This document shows positions 26,526-35,123 of a stretch of DNA of 64,000 bases, piece by piece. The notes under the pieces were generated by a model. The model was not told the origin of the DNA. It searched no databases and worked only from the letters and a program-made list of their open reading frames with translations. The first letter of the stretch is position 1. Each line of letters begins with the position of its first letter. The position numbers were made by a program, and so were the translations under genes. Source of the DNA: Rubellicoccus peritrichatus (GTDB lineage: Bacteria; Verrucomicrobiota; Verrucomicrobiia; Opitutales; Cerasicoccaceae); the NCBI RefSeq assembly GCF_033100135.1, contig NZ_CP136920.1, positions 1,240,001-1,304,000 on the forward strand, written 5' to 3'.

Positions 26526-28157
26526 ATGAGATCCATCCGTCATATCTCCCTACTGTTGTTTTCAATATACGCTTTCACCATAAACCTGATGGGTGAAGTT
26601 GAGGGCACACCCAGCGACACTGCTGAAGAAGCTGAGCCAGCCGCAGTTGAATCCACTCCTGAAGAACCGTTGCCCGCAGACTCTGATGCCCCTCCCGCCA
26701 ACGCATCTGAAGCCACTGATGAGCCTGATTCGGAAGAAACGGTTACTGAGGAAGAAGCTTCCGTTGCTGAGCAGGTTGCAACTCCTGTCGAGAAAGTTCC
26801 GCTGCCAGAGCCACCCGAGGGCGGTTGGGATGTTTACGTCGTTCCAATCGAAGGTCCGATCAACAGCCCGCAGCTTTACATTTTGCGTCGGGCCTTGAAG
26901 GAGGCGATTGAGAATGACGTCGAAGTTGTCATCCTCGACATGGATACGCCTGGTGGTGAGTTGGGCGTAACTCTGGAAATGATGGAGGCGCTGGATAACT
27001 TTGAAGGTGAAACGATCACATTTGTGAACAGTGAAGCCATCTCTGCCGGCAGCTACATCGCGATCGCAACCAATGACATTTATTTTTCGCCAAGAGGCAT
27101 TATGGGTGCGGCTGAAGCGGTTACCGGAACCGGCGAAAATATCAACGAGAGCATGCAGCGAAAGATCAGCAGCTATTTGCGGGCAAAGGTCAGGGTGCTT
27201 TCAAAGACGCATCGTTACCGCGGTGATGTGCAAAGAGCCATGATGGACCCGGATTATGTGTTGGAGATTGATGGCGAAGTTTTGAAGGAAGAAGGCGAGC
27301 TTCTGAGTGTAACGGCTGATGAGGCGGTGGCTCTCTACGGCAATCCACCCCAGCCGTTGCTTGCTTCAGGGATTGCTGACTCCGTTGAAGACCTGCTTGC
27401 TCATAAATATGGCGAAGGCAACACGAACATCCGCACTTTTGAGGTAACCTGGTCGGAAGAACTGGCCAAGTGGTTCAAGGGGATCGTACCTTTGCTGATG
27501 GGGGTTGGTGTCATTCTGCTTTTCATCGAGATGAAGACACCAAGCTTCGGTGTCGTCGGAGGCATTGGCATCGGGCTGATCTTGCTCGTATTTGCGAGCA
27601 ACTACTTTGCCGGTATGGCCGGGCATATGGAGGTGGTTGTTTTCATCATTGGTGTCCTGCTGGTAGTGGCCGAGGTCTTTTTGTTTCCCGGTACACTTGT
27701 CGCTGGCCTGGTGGGTGCGTTGATGATGGCAGGTGCGCTTCTTTGGGCGATGGCTGACATCTGGCCCACTTCTGAAGGTGGCTATAAAGTGGACTGGTCA
27801 TCGGTTGAAAAAGGTGTTCAAAATCTCCTGATTGCTGGTGCGATTGCACTGGCCGGCATGGCTGTTCTCTGGCGATTTCTGAAGGGGAGCGGGCTTTACC
27901 GGCATGTCGTATCGGAAGGTCATTCCGGCGAAGTGGACCCGGTTTCTGTCGCAGGTGGCAAAAGCCAGGCAGGTGCAACACTGCCCGATCTTGGAACTAA
28001 AGGGGTTGCCATAACAAATTTACGCCCCACGGGCATGGTCGAAATTGACGGTTATCGTTTTGAAGCTACTGCAACAGCGGGTCAGATCGATCAGGGCAGT
28101 AAGATTGTGGTCGTTGGCCGAGCCAGTTTCTCGCTTAAAGTGGAGGCAAGTAACTAA
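26526..28157 (+). CDS. NfeD-family membrane-bound ClpP-class serine protease
   Basis: The 543-residue protein has an N-terminal signal/anchor and an acidic Pro/Glu-rich spacer (25-98). A ClpP-class protease domain (102-265) follows, with ILDMDTPGGELGVTLEM, the presumed nucleophile Ser173 in SEAISAGSY and general base Lys221 in YLRAKVR. Then come four to five membrane helices (about 310-455) and a C-terminal NfeD OB-fold (GTKGVAITNLRPTGMVEIDG). Related proteases cut membrane substrates such as stomatin C-termini. The gene precedes a short NfeD and FloA, the classic partners. Confidence 0.88.
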   Translation: MRSIRHISLLLFSIYAFTINLMGEVEGTPSDTAEEAEPAAVESTPEEPLPADSDAPPANASEATDEPDSEETVTEEEASVAEQVATPVEKVPLPEPPEGGWDVYVVPIEGPINSPQLYILRRALKEAIENDVEVVILDMDTPGGELGVTLEMMEALDNFEGETITFVNSEAISAGSYIAIATNDIYFSPRGIMGAAEAVTGTGENINESMQRKISSYLRAKVRVLSKTHRYRGDVQRAMMDPDYVLEIDGEVLKEEGELLSVTADEAVALYGNPPQPLLASGIADSVEDLLAHKYGEGNTNIRTFEVTWSEELAKWFKGIVPLLMGVGVILLFIEMKTPSFGVVGGIGIGLILLVFASNYFAGMAGHMEVVVFIIGVLLVVAEVFLFPGTLVAGLVGALMMAGALLWAMADIWPTSEGGYKVDWSSVEKGVQNLLIAGAIALAGMAVLWRFLKGSGLYRHVVSEGHSGEVDPVSVAGGKSQAGATLPDLGTKGVAITNLRPTGMVEIDGYRFEATATAGQIDQGSKIVVVGRASFSLKVEASN

Positions 28158-28172
28158 CCTCATTCTGCTAAC

Positions 28173-28631
28173 ATGATCTGGATCATCGGCCTCATCGTTC
28201 TCGCTTTTGTTCTCCTCTTTCTGGAGATATTTGTTCCCGGTGGTTTGTTGGGAATGCTGGCGGCAGCTTGTATTCTGGGGGCGGGCTACATCGCCTTTAC
28301 CGAGTATGGTCTCGCCATTGCGACTTTTATTACGGTCGGCTCCATTGCCTTGGCTTGCCTGATGTTTTTCATCGAGATCAAACTCCTTAAGGCAAGTGGC
28401 CGTTACATCAGCGTTGATAACAAAATCACCTCCAGCTCTGTCAAAAGGGCAGATGCATCAGCAATTGTCGGAAAGTGCGGGGTGGCATTGACAACGCTGT
28501 CGCCGGGTGGCAAAGTCCGCGTTGAAGGGAAGGACTACGAGGCTTCGTCCATCAGCGGATTGCTGAAAAAGGGGCAGAGCATCGAGGTCGTTCGCGTTGA
28601 AGCATTTAAGATCATTATCAAAAAAACCTGA
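28173..28631 (+). CDS. Short NfeD-family protein
   Basis: The 152-residue protein has two N-terminal membrane segments (about 2-24 and 28-68) and a C-terminal OB-fold domain (IVGKCGVALTTLSPGGKVRVEGKDYEA). It lacks the protease domain. It probably assists FloA assembly in membrane microdomains. It is 15 bp after the long NfeD gene and 12 bp before floA. Confidence 0.85.
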   Translation: MIWIIGLIVLAFVLLFLEIFVPGGLLGMLAAACILGAGYIAFTEYGLAIATFITVGSIALACLMFFIEIKLLKASGRYISVDNKITSSSVKRADASAIVGKCGVALTTLSPGGKVRVEGKDYEASSISGLLKKGQSIEVVRVEAFKIIIKKT

Positions 28632-28643
28632 GCCAAGTATCCT

Positions 28644-29663
28644 ATGTATATTGCCTACATCATTCTCGGAATCATCTTATTGGTGGTTGTTATTCTCGTG
28701 CTGTCATTCCTCAGCGTCTGGCTGAAGGCAATGTCATCCGGAGCACCGGTCAGCATGAGCAACCTGATCTACATGCGCTATTTGCGTAAGTTGCCTTACT
28801 CGCTGATCGTTGATGCCCGCATTATGGCGGTGAAGGCAGGGATCGATTTGAGCGTCAATGAGCTGGAAACCCACTTCATGGCGGGTGGTGATATCATTCA
28901 GACCGTTCAAGCCATCATTAACGCACAAAAGGCCGGAATCGAATTGGAGTGGAACAAGGCATGCGCCATCGACCTGGCAACCAAGGGCACGAACAAGAGC
29001 GTCTTGGAGGCGGTTCGCACATCGATTAATCCAAAGGTTATTGATTGCCCTAATCCTGAGAGCGGCAAAGCAACCATCGATGGCGTGGCCAAGGACGGAA
29101 TTCAGGTCAAGGCAAGAGCGCGAGTGACCGTGCGTTCGAATCTCGAGCATTATGTTGGCAGTGCCCAGGAGGAGACGATTATTGCCCGTGTTGGTGAAGG
29201 TATTGTTACCACGATTGGTAGTTCTGATACTTACAAATGGGTTTTGGAGAATCCGGATTCCATCAGTAAAAACGTGCTCAATCGTGGTCTGGATACCGGC
29301 ACGGCTTTTGAAATTATTTCCATCGACATCGCCGATGTCGACGTAGGCGATAACATCGGGGCAAAGCTCCAGGAACACCAGGCGGTTGCCAATAAGAATA
29401 TGGCCCAGGCTCAGGCTGAAATTCGGCGTGCAGCCGCGGTTGCTCTTGAGCAGGAAATGAAGGCCAAGGTCGAAGAGATGCAGGCCAAAGTGGTCGAAGC
29501 TGAAGCCCAGGTCCCACTCGCATTTGCCGAAGCTTTACGCACTGGAAAACTTGGAGCCATGGATTACTACCGCCTCCAGAATATAGAAGCCGATACCAAG
29601 ATGCGCACGAACATTGCCAAGCCGGAGGATCAGGGATCATCAGGCGAGCATCATGTTGAGTAA
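28644..29663 (+). CDS. floA: Flotillin-like protein FloA
   Basis: The 339-residue protein is a FloA/YqfA homologue. It has an N-terminal membrane hairpin (about 4-28), followed by [40 protein letters not shown], a PHB/SPFH-like domain and a C-terminal Ala/Glu coiled region ([27 protein letters not shown]). FloA oligomers organise lipid-raft-like membrane domains. Its place in an nfeD-nfeD-floA operon supports the call. A hydrophilic tail rich in Gly, Ser and His ends the protein. Confidence 0.93.
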   Translation: MYIAYIILGIILLVVVILVLSFLSVWLKAMSSGAPVSMSNLIYMRYLRKLPYSLIVDARIMAVKAGIDLSVNELETHFMAGGDIIQTVQAIINAQKAGIELEWNKACAIDLATKGTNKSVLEAVRTSINPKVIDCPNPESGKATIDGVAKDGIQVKARARVTVRSNLEHYVGSAQEETIIARVGEGIVTTIGSSDTYKWVLENPDSISKNVLNRGLDTGTAFEIISIDIADVDVGDNIGAKLQEHQAVANKNMAQAQAEIRRAAAVALEQEMKAKVEEMQAKVVEAEAQVPLAFAEALRTGKLGAMDYYRLQNIEADTKMRTNIAKPEDQGSSGEHHVE

Positions 29664-29685
29664 GCCGTAGTTTAAGATCTTTTTC

Positions 29686-29711
29686 ATTGGACAGCTGCAA
29701 AGCTGTCCAAT
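29686..29711 (+). other. Perfect 11-bp stem with a GCAA tetraloop between floA and the DUF2059 gene
   Basis: ATTGGACAGCT-GCAA-AGCTGTCCAAT folds into an uninterrupted stem with a GNRA loop. No T tract follows, so it is not a simple intrinsic terminator. It may stabilise the 3' end of the floA transcript. Confidence 0.6.
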
Positions 29712-29747
29712 TCGCCGTCAATAAACATCAAAAACTAAAAATACATT

Positions 29748-30512
29748 ATGAAAACTAATATCATTCCATCTGTTATCATCCTTGTCATTGGCTCATGCCT
29801 TTCTGCTTTTGCGGAGAAGCCTGAAGACTCCGGGATTGTCCTTCGTGGCGTCCTCGACATGGGCTCAAAGAAACTCTTTTCCGTCAGCACGCCTGGAGGT
29901 TCCTCCAAGGACTGGGTTGAACTGGGAGGCGGTTTCCGCGAATACGAACTGGTGTCCTATGATCCTGAAACGCAAATGCTGACGGTTGTCCGCGATGGCG
30001 AAGAACTGAAAGTGCCGATGGCGGGAGCGACCGAGGTCAATGCCTCTGCCGAAGAAATCTCGATGGAAGAACGCGTTGCCGAAGCACGTCGTATCATGGA
30101 CATTATCAATTTTGAAGAGACTTTGGACAAAACCCTTGAAGCTCAGATGAAGGGGATGACGAATGTCATGCGTCAACAAATGCAGCAGGCCGGCGGCAAT
30201 GACGAAGAGCTGGTCAATTTTCAAATGAAGGCCATGGAGGAGATGTTTGCTGACATGGACTGGGGGACAATTAAGGACGGCTTGATCGAGGTTTATGCCG
30301 AGGTTTTCACCAAAGACGAACTCACGGGAATTGTGGATTTCTATGCGACACCATCCGGCCAGGCCAGTCTTGATAAAGCCCCTGAGCTGAATGTGAAGAC
30401 CATGGAAATTATGACCCCAATGATTCTGGAAGCATCTCAGAACATGCAGCAGAAAATGATGCAATTTCAGCAGGAGCGTCAGAAAAAAGCTGCTGAAGCA
30501 GCAGCTGAGTAA
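29748..30512 (+). CDS. Exported DUF2059-domain protein
   Basis: The 254-residue protein has a signal peptide (MKTNIIPSVIILVIGSCLSAFA). The first mature domain (GVLDMGSKKLFSVSTPGG...ELVSYDPETQMLTVVRDGE) is a small beta unit like those in type II secretion accessory proteins. Residues 105-235 match DUF2059: helical, with VYAEVFTKDELTGIVDFYATPSGQASLDKAPEL. DUF2059 proteins are periplasmic with unclear function. The C-terminus is Gln/Met/Lys-rich. Confidence 0.8.
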   Translation: MKTNIIPSVIILVIGSCLSAFAEKPEDSGIVLRGVLDMGSKKLFSVSTPGGSSKDWVELGGGFREYELVSYDPETQMLTVVRDGEELKVPMAGATEVNASAEEISMEERVAEARRIMDIINFEETLDKTLEAQMKGMTNVMRQQMQQAGGNDEELVNFQMKAMEEMFADMDWGTIKDGLIEVYAEVFTKDELTGIVDFYATPSGQASLDKAPELNVKTMEIMTPMILEASQNMQQKMMQFQQERQKKAAEAAAE

Positions 30513-30546
30513 GGCGCCCTCTTTTCGATTCCCGTCTTATCTTTAG

Positions 30547-30656
30547 TATTGGGCTGGGCCCAATTTCGATTTTCGGCCCAACCCAATAACCTTTTGGGCG
30601 GTTCCCAATGATCTTTTTGGCTGGGCCCAAAAGACTGATGGGCCTAGCCCAATTTC
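30547..30656. repeat. Array of five short GGGCC-centred palindromes between convergent genes
   Basis: TTGGGCTGGGCCCAA (30549), CGGCCCAACCCAA (30574), TTTGGGCGGTTCCCAA (30593), TTGGCTGGGCCCAA (30616) and TGGGCCTAGCCCAA (30638) follow each other about every 20-25 bp. They fill the gap between the DUF2059 gene and trpF. The array could work as a bidirectional stop or a protein-binding array. Confidence 0.65.
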
Positions 30657-30660
30657 ACAT

Positions 30661-31299
30661 TCAGCCAAGCGCGGCAAAAAAACCACGTAGCTTGTCGTGA
30701 TCTTTAATGCCTGGTGATGCTTCAACGCCGCTGTTGACGTCGACGACCCGTGCGCCGGACTGGCGGACTGCTTCGCGGATGTTGTCTGGTGAAAGACCAC
30801 CGGCGAGGATGAAGCGCGTGTCGGGATAGCTGGCCATTAAATTTGCAAAGCCAGTCCAGTCTCCGGTTTCGCCCGTGCCGCCTACTTGCCCTTTTTTATA
30901 GGTGTCGATAACGAAAGTGTCGGCATAAGGGAGAAGCGCCTTGGGAAAGTCCTGATCAGGTGGGAAATGCGGGGCCAGCCACAGGTTTTCTTTTCCCACG
31001 ATCTCAGACCACGCAGCTATCGTTTCCAGAGGGACATCCAGCTTGAAGTGAATCTGAAAATGGTCAAAGCCGAGGTCGCCATGATGTTCCAGTTCTTTGA
31101 TGCTTGGAGCAACATCGACACATACGCGTTTGCCTACGGGAAAGGAGTTGGACAACAGGCGTGCCTGCGCTTCTGTAGCCATGCGTGCTGAGCCATCATA
31201 GCGAATCACTCCGAGATAGTCCGCACCAAGCTCAAGTGCGAGCAAACCATCTTCGACTTTCGTGAGTCCGCAGACTTTGATATGTGTGGAACCGACCAT
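30661..31299 (-). CDS. trpF: Phosphoribosylanthranilate isomerase (TrpF)
   Basis: The 212-residue TIM barrel of tryptophan synthesis has the catalytic Cys in IKVCGLT (residues 8-14) and the catalytic Asp in FVIDTYKKGQVGGTGETGDW, followed by FILAGGLSPDNI and VDVNSGVE. The usual LQLHG strand reads FQIHF and the second strand GVIRYDGSAR differs from the common GFIFxxxSPR, so the sequence is a divergent member. It stands alone, away from other trp genes. Confidence 0.85.
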   Translation of the reverse strand: MVGSTHIKVCGLTKVEDGLLALELGADYLGVIRYDGSARMATEAQARLLSNSFPVGKRVCVDVAPSIKELEHHGDLGFDHFQIHFKLDVPLETIAAWSEIVGKENLWLAPHFPPDQDFPKALLPYADTFVIDTYKKGQVGGTGETGDWTGFANLMASYPDTRFILAGGLSPDNIREAVRQSGARVVDVNSGVEASPGIKDHDKLRGFFAALG

Positions 31300-31367
31300 T
31301 GGCTCTTAAGATAAGTGAGAAGTCAGAAGTGAGAAGCCAGAAGTTGTTCTATGTCAAAAAACCTCTT

Positions 31368-31406
31368 ATAAAAAAGCCACTGTGCATTTGCGCGTCAGTG
31401 GCTGAA
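31368..31406 (-). terminator. Intrinsic terminator of the 31429-32145 PEP-CTERM gene
   Basis: Read on the minus strand, CAGCCACTG pairs with CAGTGGCT(G) around a 13-base loop, followed directly by TTTTTTATA. It starts 23 bp after the stop codon. Confidence 0.8.
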
Positions 31407-31428
31407 AAATTGAGTGATTGTGAAAACG

Positions 31429-32145
31429 CTAGGCCATTTTTTTACGTTTGCGCCAGTGTCGCAGACCAGCTGCTCCAAGGGCAAGCGCACCTAAGCCGGC
31501 GACTGTTGTCGCAGGTTCGGGAATAGCGCTGGGTGTTGTAATTGGAGCGCCTGAATCTTCGTAGGCCCAGCGGTGAATGGTGAGGCTGGCTGTTGAGAGC
31601 GGAGAGTTGTTCCATTCAACTTCGGCCCAGCCGAATAAATCCGGACTGGAATCTGTGTGGTTAAAAATGAAGCCAATGAAGACAGGTGTGTTCATTGGTA
31701 TTTCTGGTGAAGCAAACCTTGCTACAGATGAAGCATTTCCAGTCGCAAACTTAGTCGTGTTTACTGAGAAATCGTAACCAACATTTTCTATGTTATGAGT
31801 AGCTAGATAAAATGTTTTAACAAGGACCGTCGCAAACCTGTGTGCCTGTTTTGCACCAGCAAAAATTGTGCGATTTAAAACCGTTGTAGTGGTATTGGTG
31901 CCGCGTTGTATAAAAAAGCCTGCATCTGCAGAATCGTAAGGATGGACAAAGCCTGCGGTGAAGTCAGAAATGCCTGTTACGTTTGCTGTGTTGATGACTT
32001 CACCATCGATATCCCAATAGAGTGCGTTCGTTCCTGGCAGTCCGATGGTGGCTGAATTGTTATAGGTTACTACGGCGGCATCGACCGCAGGCGCTGTGAT
32101 TAATAGGCTGGAGAGCGAATTCCGAACAGTTGCGTTATTTTTCAT
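31429..32145 (-). CDS. PEP-CTERM protein (paralogue 1 of the tandem set)
   Basis: The 238-residue exported protein has a short signal-like N-terminus ending AVDAAVV. A beta-rich body contains YWDIDGE (about 43-49) and IHRWAYEDSG. The C-terminal sorting signal is IPEP followed by a hydrophobic helix (GLGALALGAAGL) and the basic end RHWRKRKK. Exosortase should cleave near PEP. The two neighbouring genes encode proteins with the same WDIDG and WAYE landmarks. No exosortase gene is in the window. Confidence 0.85.
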   Translation of the reverse strand: MKNNATVRNSLSSLLITAPAVDAAVVTYNNSATIGLPGTNALYWDIDGEVINTANVTGISDFTAGFVHPYDSADAGFFIQRGTNTTTTVLNRTIFAGAKQAHRFATVLVKTFYLATHNIENVGYDFSVNTTKFATGNASSVARFASPEIPMNTPVFIGFIFNHTDSSPDLFGWAEVEWNNSPLSTASLTIHRWAYEDSGAPITTPSAIPEPATTVAGLGALALGAAGLRHWRKRKKMA

Positions 32146-32209
32146 TTTCAGTGTTCTTAGTAGAGTTAATAAATTGTGTTAAAATGAATTAACTATTGCA
32201 GCTCTGGTA

Positions 32210-32248
32210 AGAAAAAAGCCGTCCTGCTTATGGTAACAACGGCTTGGT
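32210..32248 (-). terminator. Intrinsic terminator of the 32252-32956 PEP-CTERM gene
   Basis: On the minus strand, AAGCCGT and ACGGCTT form a 7-bp stem around 16 bases. The A/T-rich run CTTTTTTCTT follows, immediately downstream of the stop codon. Confidence 0.75.
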
Positions 32249-32251
32249 GTT

Positions 32252-32956
32252 TCAGTTCGTTCGTCTGTTCTTACGCCACTGGCGAAGTCCGGCTGCTCCC
32301 AAGGCTAGAGTACCCAGGCCGATTGCTGTTGTGGTCGGCTCAGGAACGGGTGTCACAATGGGAGTGTCCGGGTCAGTTTCATAGGCCCAGCCTTCGATTC
32401 TGAAAATCCCATCCATTTCTACTGTATCATCAAAAATGACGTTCACATAGCCATAGTTGAAAGTAGTCCCTCCATCCGTGCTGAAACGAAATCCAATGAT
32501 CCCAGGCGTGTTTATCTGGAACGGACCACAGGTGCAGTAAGAAAAATAACCGATGCCGTAAGGTGCGGTATTAGTGAAATTCGATGGGCCGAGCTGATAA
32601 CTGTTGCCAAGATTCTGAGCTATGGGCCCGGTCGAATTTTGAATACTGCCGACGCGGCTGGTAACCGCCGTATTGAGTTGTGCGCCAATGAAACCAAGTG
32701 AAACCGCATTGAAGACCATGTTCACACTGGTTTTTGATGCGACCATGCTGGATATTTGAGTCGGCCCACTGACCAGGGCCGTACTGCTGTTGTTTCCATC
32801 TATATCCCAAAATAGTGTGTTATCACCAACTCCCGGAGGACCGAAAGAAAAGGTTGTATTATTGAAAACGACAGCGGCATCGAGCATTCCAGTGGCAGCA
32901 AATAAGCCCGCAAGGGCTGAGGTGGTAGTCTTTATAGTAGTAGTATCGTTATTCAT
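32252..32956 (-). CDS. PEP-CTERM protein (paralogue 2)
   Basis: The ATG at 32956 gives 234 residues and a proper signal region (MNNDTTTIKTTTSALAGLFAATGMLDA). A longer open frame upstream only reads through the preceding gene's terminator hairpin. Landmarks are LFWDIDGNN, TPGIIGFRFSTDGGTTFNYGYVNV and IEGWAYETD, followed by VPEP, a hydrophobic segment with LALGAAGL and RQWRKNRR. It probably forms a surface-anchored beta-sandwich protein. Its close likeness to the next gene points to tandem duplication. Confidence 0.85.
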   Translation of the reverse strand: MNNDTTTIKTTTSALAGLFAATGMLDAAVVFNNTTFSFGPPGVGDNTLFWDIDGNNSSTALVSGPTQISSMVASKTSVNMVFNAVSLGFIGAQLNTAVTSRVGSIQNSTGPIAQNLGNSYQLGPSNFTNTAPYGIGYFSYCTCGPFQINTPGIIGFRFSTDGGTTFNYGYVNVIFDDTVEMDGIFRIEGWAYETDPDTPIVTPVPEPTTTAIGLGTLALGAAGLRQWRKNRRTN

Positions 32957-32993
32957 TACGGTAATATTTTTAGTAAAACTTCTGTAAGAGCGC

Positions 32994-33030
32994 AAACTAA
33001 AAGCCGCCGGGCACAATGCACCGGCGGCCT
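32994..33030 (-). terminator. Intrinsic terminator of the 33054-33752 PEP-CTERM gene
   Basis: GCCGCCGG/CCGGCGGC form an 8-bp GC stem around a 10-base loop containing GCA/TGC, followed on the minus strand by TTTTAGTTT. The sequence is nearly identical to the terminator at 33788-33824. Confidence 0.88.
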
Positions 33031-33053
33031 CAAAAGCATGTAAACGCCTCAAC

Positions 33054-33752
33054 CTAACTTGCTTGCTTGCGCTTGCGCCATTGACGAATTCCAGCTGCCC
33101 CTAGTGCTAACACCGCAAGGCCTTTTGCAACATTCCGAGGCTCGGGCACTGGTGCGACTGTTATAGCCGTATCTGCATTGCTTTCATAGGCCCAACCATC
33201 AATTACGAGTGAGTTCGCTTCTAATGTCACCACAGCATAGCCATAGTGATAGCTGGTGCCGTTGTCATTGCTAAAGCGGAATCCCAGATATCCGGGCGTG
33301 TCTGTTGCGAATTGGGGACCTCGAATATAGCCGAACCCAGCTGTCGGTTGAGCGTTTTGAAAGTTACTCGTTCCCAAAACATAGCCACTTGCTAAGTTTG
33401 CCGCCGAACTAAAGGTCGCAGTTTGCACACTGGCGATGAGAGAGGTGGTTCTCTGCCATTGTGCTCCCAGCATAATTGGAAACTGGCCTCGTATGACGAA
33501 CTCCGCACTGGTTTGGTTTTGGAAGAATACAGAGGTTATGTTACTAGGGATAGTCGAGACGGGCGATTTGGAGTAAACCTGAGTATTGTTTCCATCAATA
33601 TCCCAAATCAGTACATTGTTGTTACCAACGGTGTCGCTTACAGTGAAGCTACTTGTGTTCGTTACAACAGCGGCAGAGGCCGCTTGGCTGGCCGCTATCA
33701 GGCCGGTGATGCTGGGGATTGTTGATTTAGCTTTATTGTAGTAGTGTTTCAT
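33054..33752 (-). CDS. PEP-CTERM protein (paralogue 3)
   Basis: The ATG at 33752 is chosen (MKHYYNKAKSTIPSITGLIAASQAASAA), giving 232 residues; the longer frame upstream crosses the aldolase terminator. Shared features are VLIWDIDGNN, DTPGYLGFRFSNDNGTSYHYGYAVV and IDGWAYESNAD, followed by VPEP and GLAVLALGAAGIRQWRKRK. It should be exported and anchored by the exosortase route. Its function is unknown. Confidence 0.85.
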   Translation of the reverse strand: MKHYYNKAKSTIPSITGLIAASQAASAAVVTNTSSFTVSDTVGNNNVLIWDIDGNNTQVYSKSPVSTIPSNITSVFFQNQTSAEFVIRGQFPIMLGAQWQRTTSLIASVQTATFSSAANLASGYVLGTSNFQNAQPTAGFGYIRGPQFATDTPGYLGFRFSNDNGTSYHYGYAVVTLEANSLVIDGWAYESNADTAITVAPVPEPRNVAKGLAVLALGAAGIRQWRKRKQAS

Positions 33753-33787
33753 TGCCTTTTCTGAAGACAAAGCCCTACGACTTGTCA

Positions 33788-33824
33788 AACTAAAAGCCGC
33801 CGAGCACAATGCACCGGCGGCCTG
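33788..33824 (-). terminator. Intrinsic terminator of the class I aldolase gene
   Basis: The stem GCCGCCG/CGGCGGC with loop AGCACAATGCAC is followed on the minus strand by TTTTAGTTTG. It differs at only a few positions from 32994-33030, including the flanks, suggesting duplication of a DNA segment carrying it. Confidence 0.88.
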
Positions 33825-33846
33825 AAAGGTTTTGTTGTGACTCTAC

Positions 33847-34914
33847 TTATGCGACAGTAACTTCGTCGCAGAGGTAAACGTCCTGAATCGTGTGGAGGAG
33901 CTTTGCGCCTTCGTCGATTGGGCGTTGGAATGCCTTACGACCAGAGATCAGACCCATGCCACCGGCACGCTTGTTGATCACAGCAGTCTTGACTGCGTCG
34001 CCGAAGTCATTGGCACCGGATGCACCACCGGAGTTGATCAGACCCTGGCGGCCCATGTAGCAATTTGCGATCTGGTAACGGGTCAGGTCGATTGGATTAT
34101 CGCTGGTCAGTTCCGTGTAAACACGTTCGTCGATCTTACCATAGCTTGAGCCACCCATGTTGAGTGCCTTGTAGCCGCCGTTATTCTCAGGGAGTTTCTG
34201 CTTGATGATATCCGCTTCAATGGTGACACCGAGGTGATTGGCCTGGCCGGTGAGGTCGGCTGACACGTGGTAATCAACACCGTCTTTCTTGAAGGCATCA
34301 TTACGGGTGTAGCACCAGAGGACAGTCGCCATACCGAGCTCATGTGCGCGGTAGAAGGCTTGGGAAACTTCGATGATCTGACGGTTGCTTTCTGGTGAGC
34401 CGAAGTAAATCGTTGCACCGATTGCAGCGGCACCCATGTCAAAAGCCTGTTCAACCTGGGAGAACATGATCTGGTCAGCCTGATTCGGGTAGGTCAGCAG
34501 CTGATTGTGGTTCACTTTGACCATGAACGGAATCTTGTGCGCATACTTGCGCGAGTTGCTACCGAGGACGCCGAGAGTTGAGGCGACACTGTTGCAGCCA
34601 CCTTCGATTGCGAGCTTGATGATGTTTTCGCTGTCGAAGTAGTCCGGGTTCTTGGCGAACGATGCGCCGGCACTGTGCTCAATGCCCTGGTCGACAGGGA
34701 GGATGCTGACATAACCTGTGCCCGCCAGGCGGCCAGTGTTCAAAATCCATTCAAGGTTATTGAGGACGCGCTGGTTGCGGTCAGTTTGTGCAAAAATACG
34801 ATCAACAAAGTCTGAACCTGGCAGGTGCAGGCGATCCTTGCTGATGGTTTTGCATTCGTGTGTTAGCAGATCCTTGGCGTCATCGCCGAGGTATTCTTCA
34901 ATCTGGTTGATCAT
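33847..34914 (-). CDS. fbaB: Class I fructose-bisphosphate aldolase (FbaB type)
   Basis: With the ATG at 34914 ([17 protein letters not shown]) the protein has 355 residues; an upstream in-frame start at 34959 is less likely. It shows the archaeal/FbaB-type aldolase features: [27 protein letters not shown] (lysine region), a Schiff-base strand region around [19 protein letters not shown], and [14 protein letters not shown] near the C-terminus. It cleaves fructose 1,6-bisphosphate in glycolysis or gluconeogenesis. It is followed by a strong intrinsic terminator. Confidence 0.9.
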   Translation of the reverse strand: MINQIEEYLGDDAKDLLTHECKTISKDRLHLPGSDFVDRIFAQTDRNQRVLNNLEWILNTGRLAGTGYVSILPVDQGIEHSAGASFAKNPDYFDSENIIKLAIEGGCNSVASTLGVLGSNSRKYAHKIPFMVKVNHNQLLTYPNQADQIMFSQVEQAFDMGAAAIGATIYFGSPESNRQIIEVSQAFYRAHELGMATVLWCYTRNDAFKKDGVDYHVSADLTGQANHLGVTIEADIIKQKLPENNGGYKALNMGGSSYGKIDERVYTELTSDNPIDLTRYQIANCYMGRQGLINSGGASGANDFGDAVKTAVINKRAGGMGLISGRKAFQRPIDEGAKLLHTIQDVYLCDEVTVA

Positions 34915-35123
34915 GATTGAGCTTGTTTTTGGTTGTCTGGTGAAAAAAGAGTCGGGCATTTAATGAGGTGTATTTTAAAGGAAGCGAGAAAAAAGCGTCG
35001 ATAGCCATCAGGTATTCAATAGCCGAATTGCATATATTAAACTCATCTGCAGCCGGGCATGTTTTTTCTCCAGCGAATAATTTCAGTCTTCTCACTTCGC
35101 CTTTCTCACTTCATCTTCAGATT

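Noticed and set aside
28734-29378. 214-codon antisense frame inside floA
   Set aside because: floA is clear on the plus strand; the frame is a shadow.
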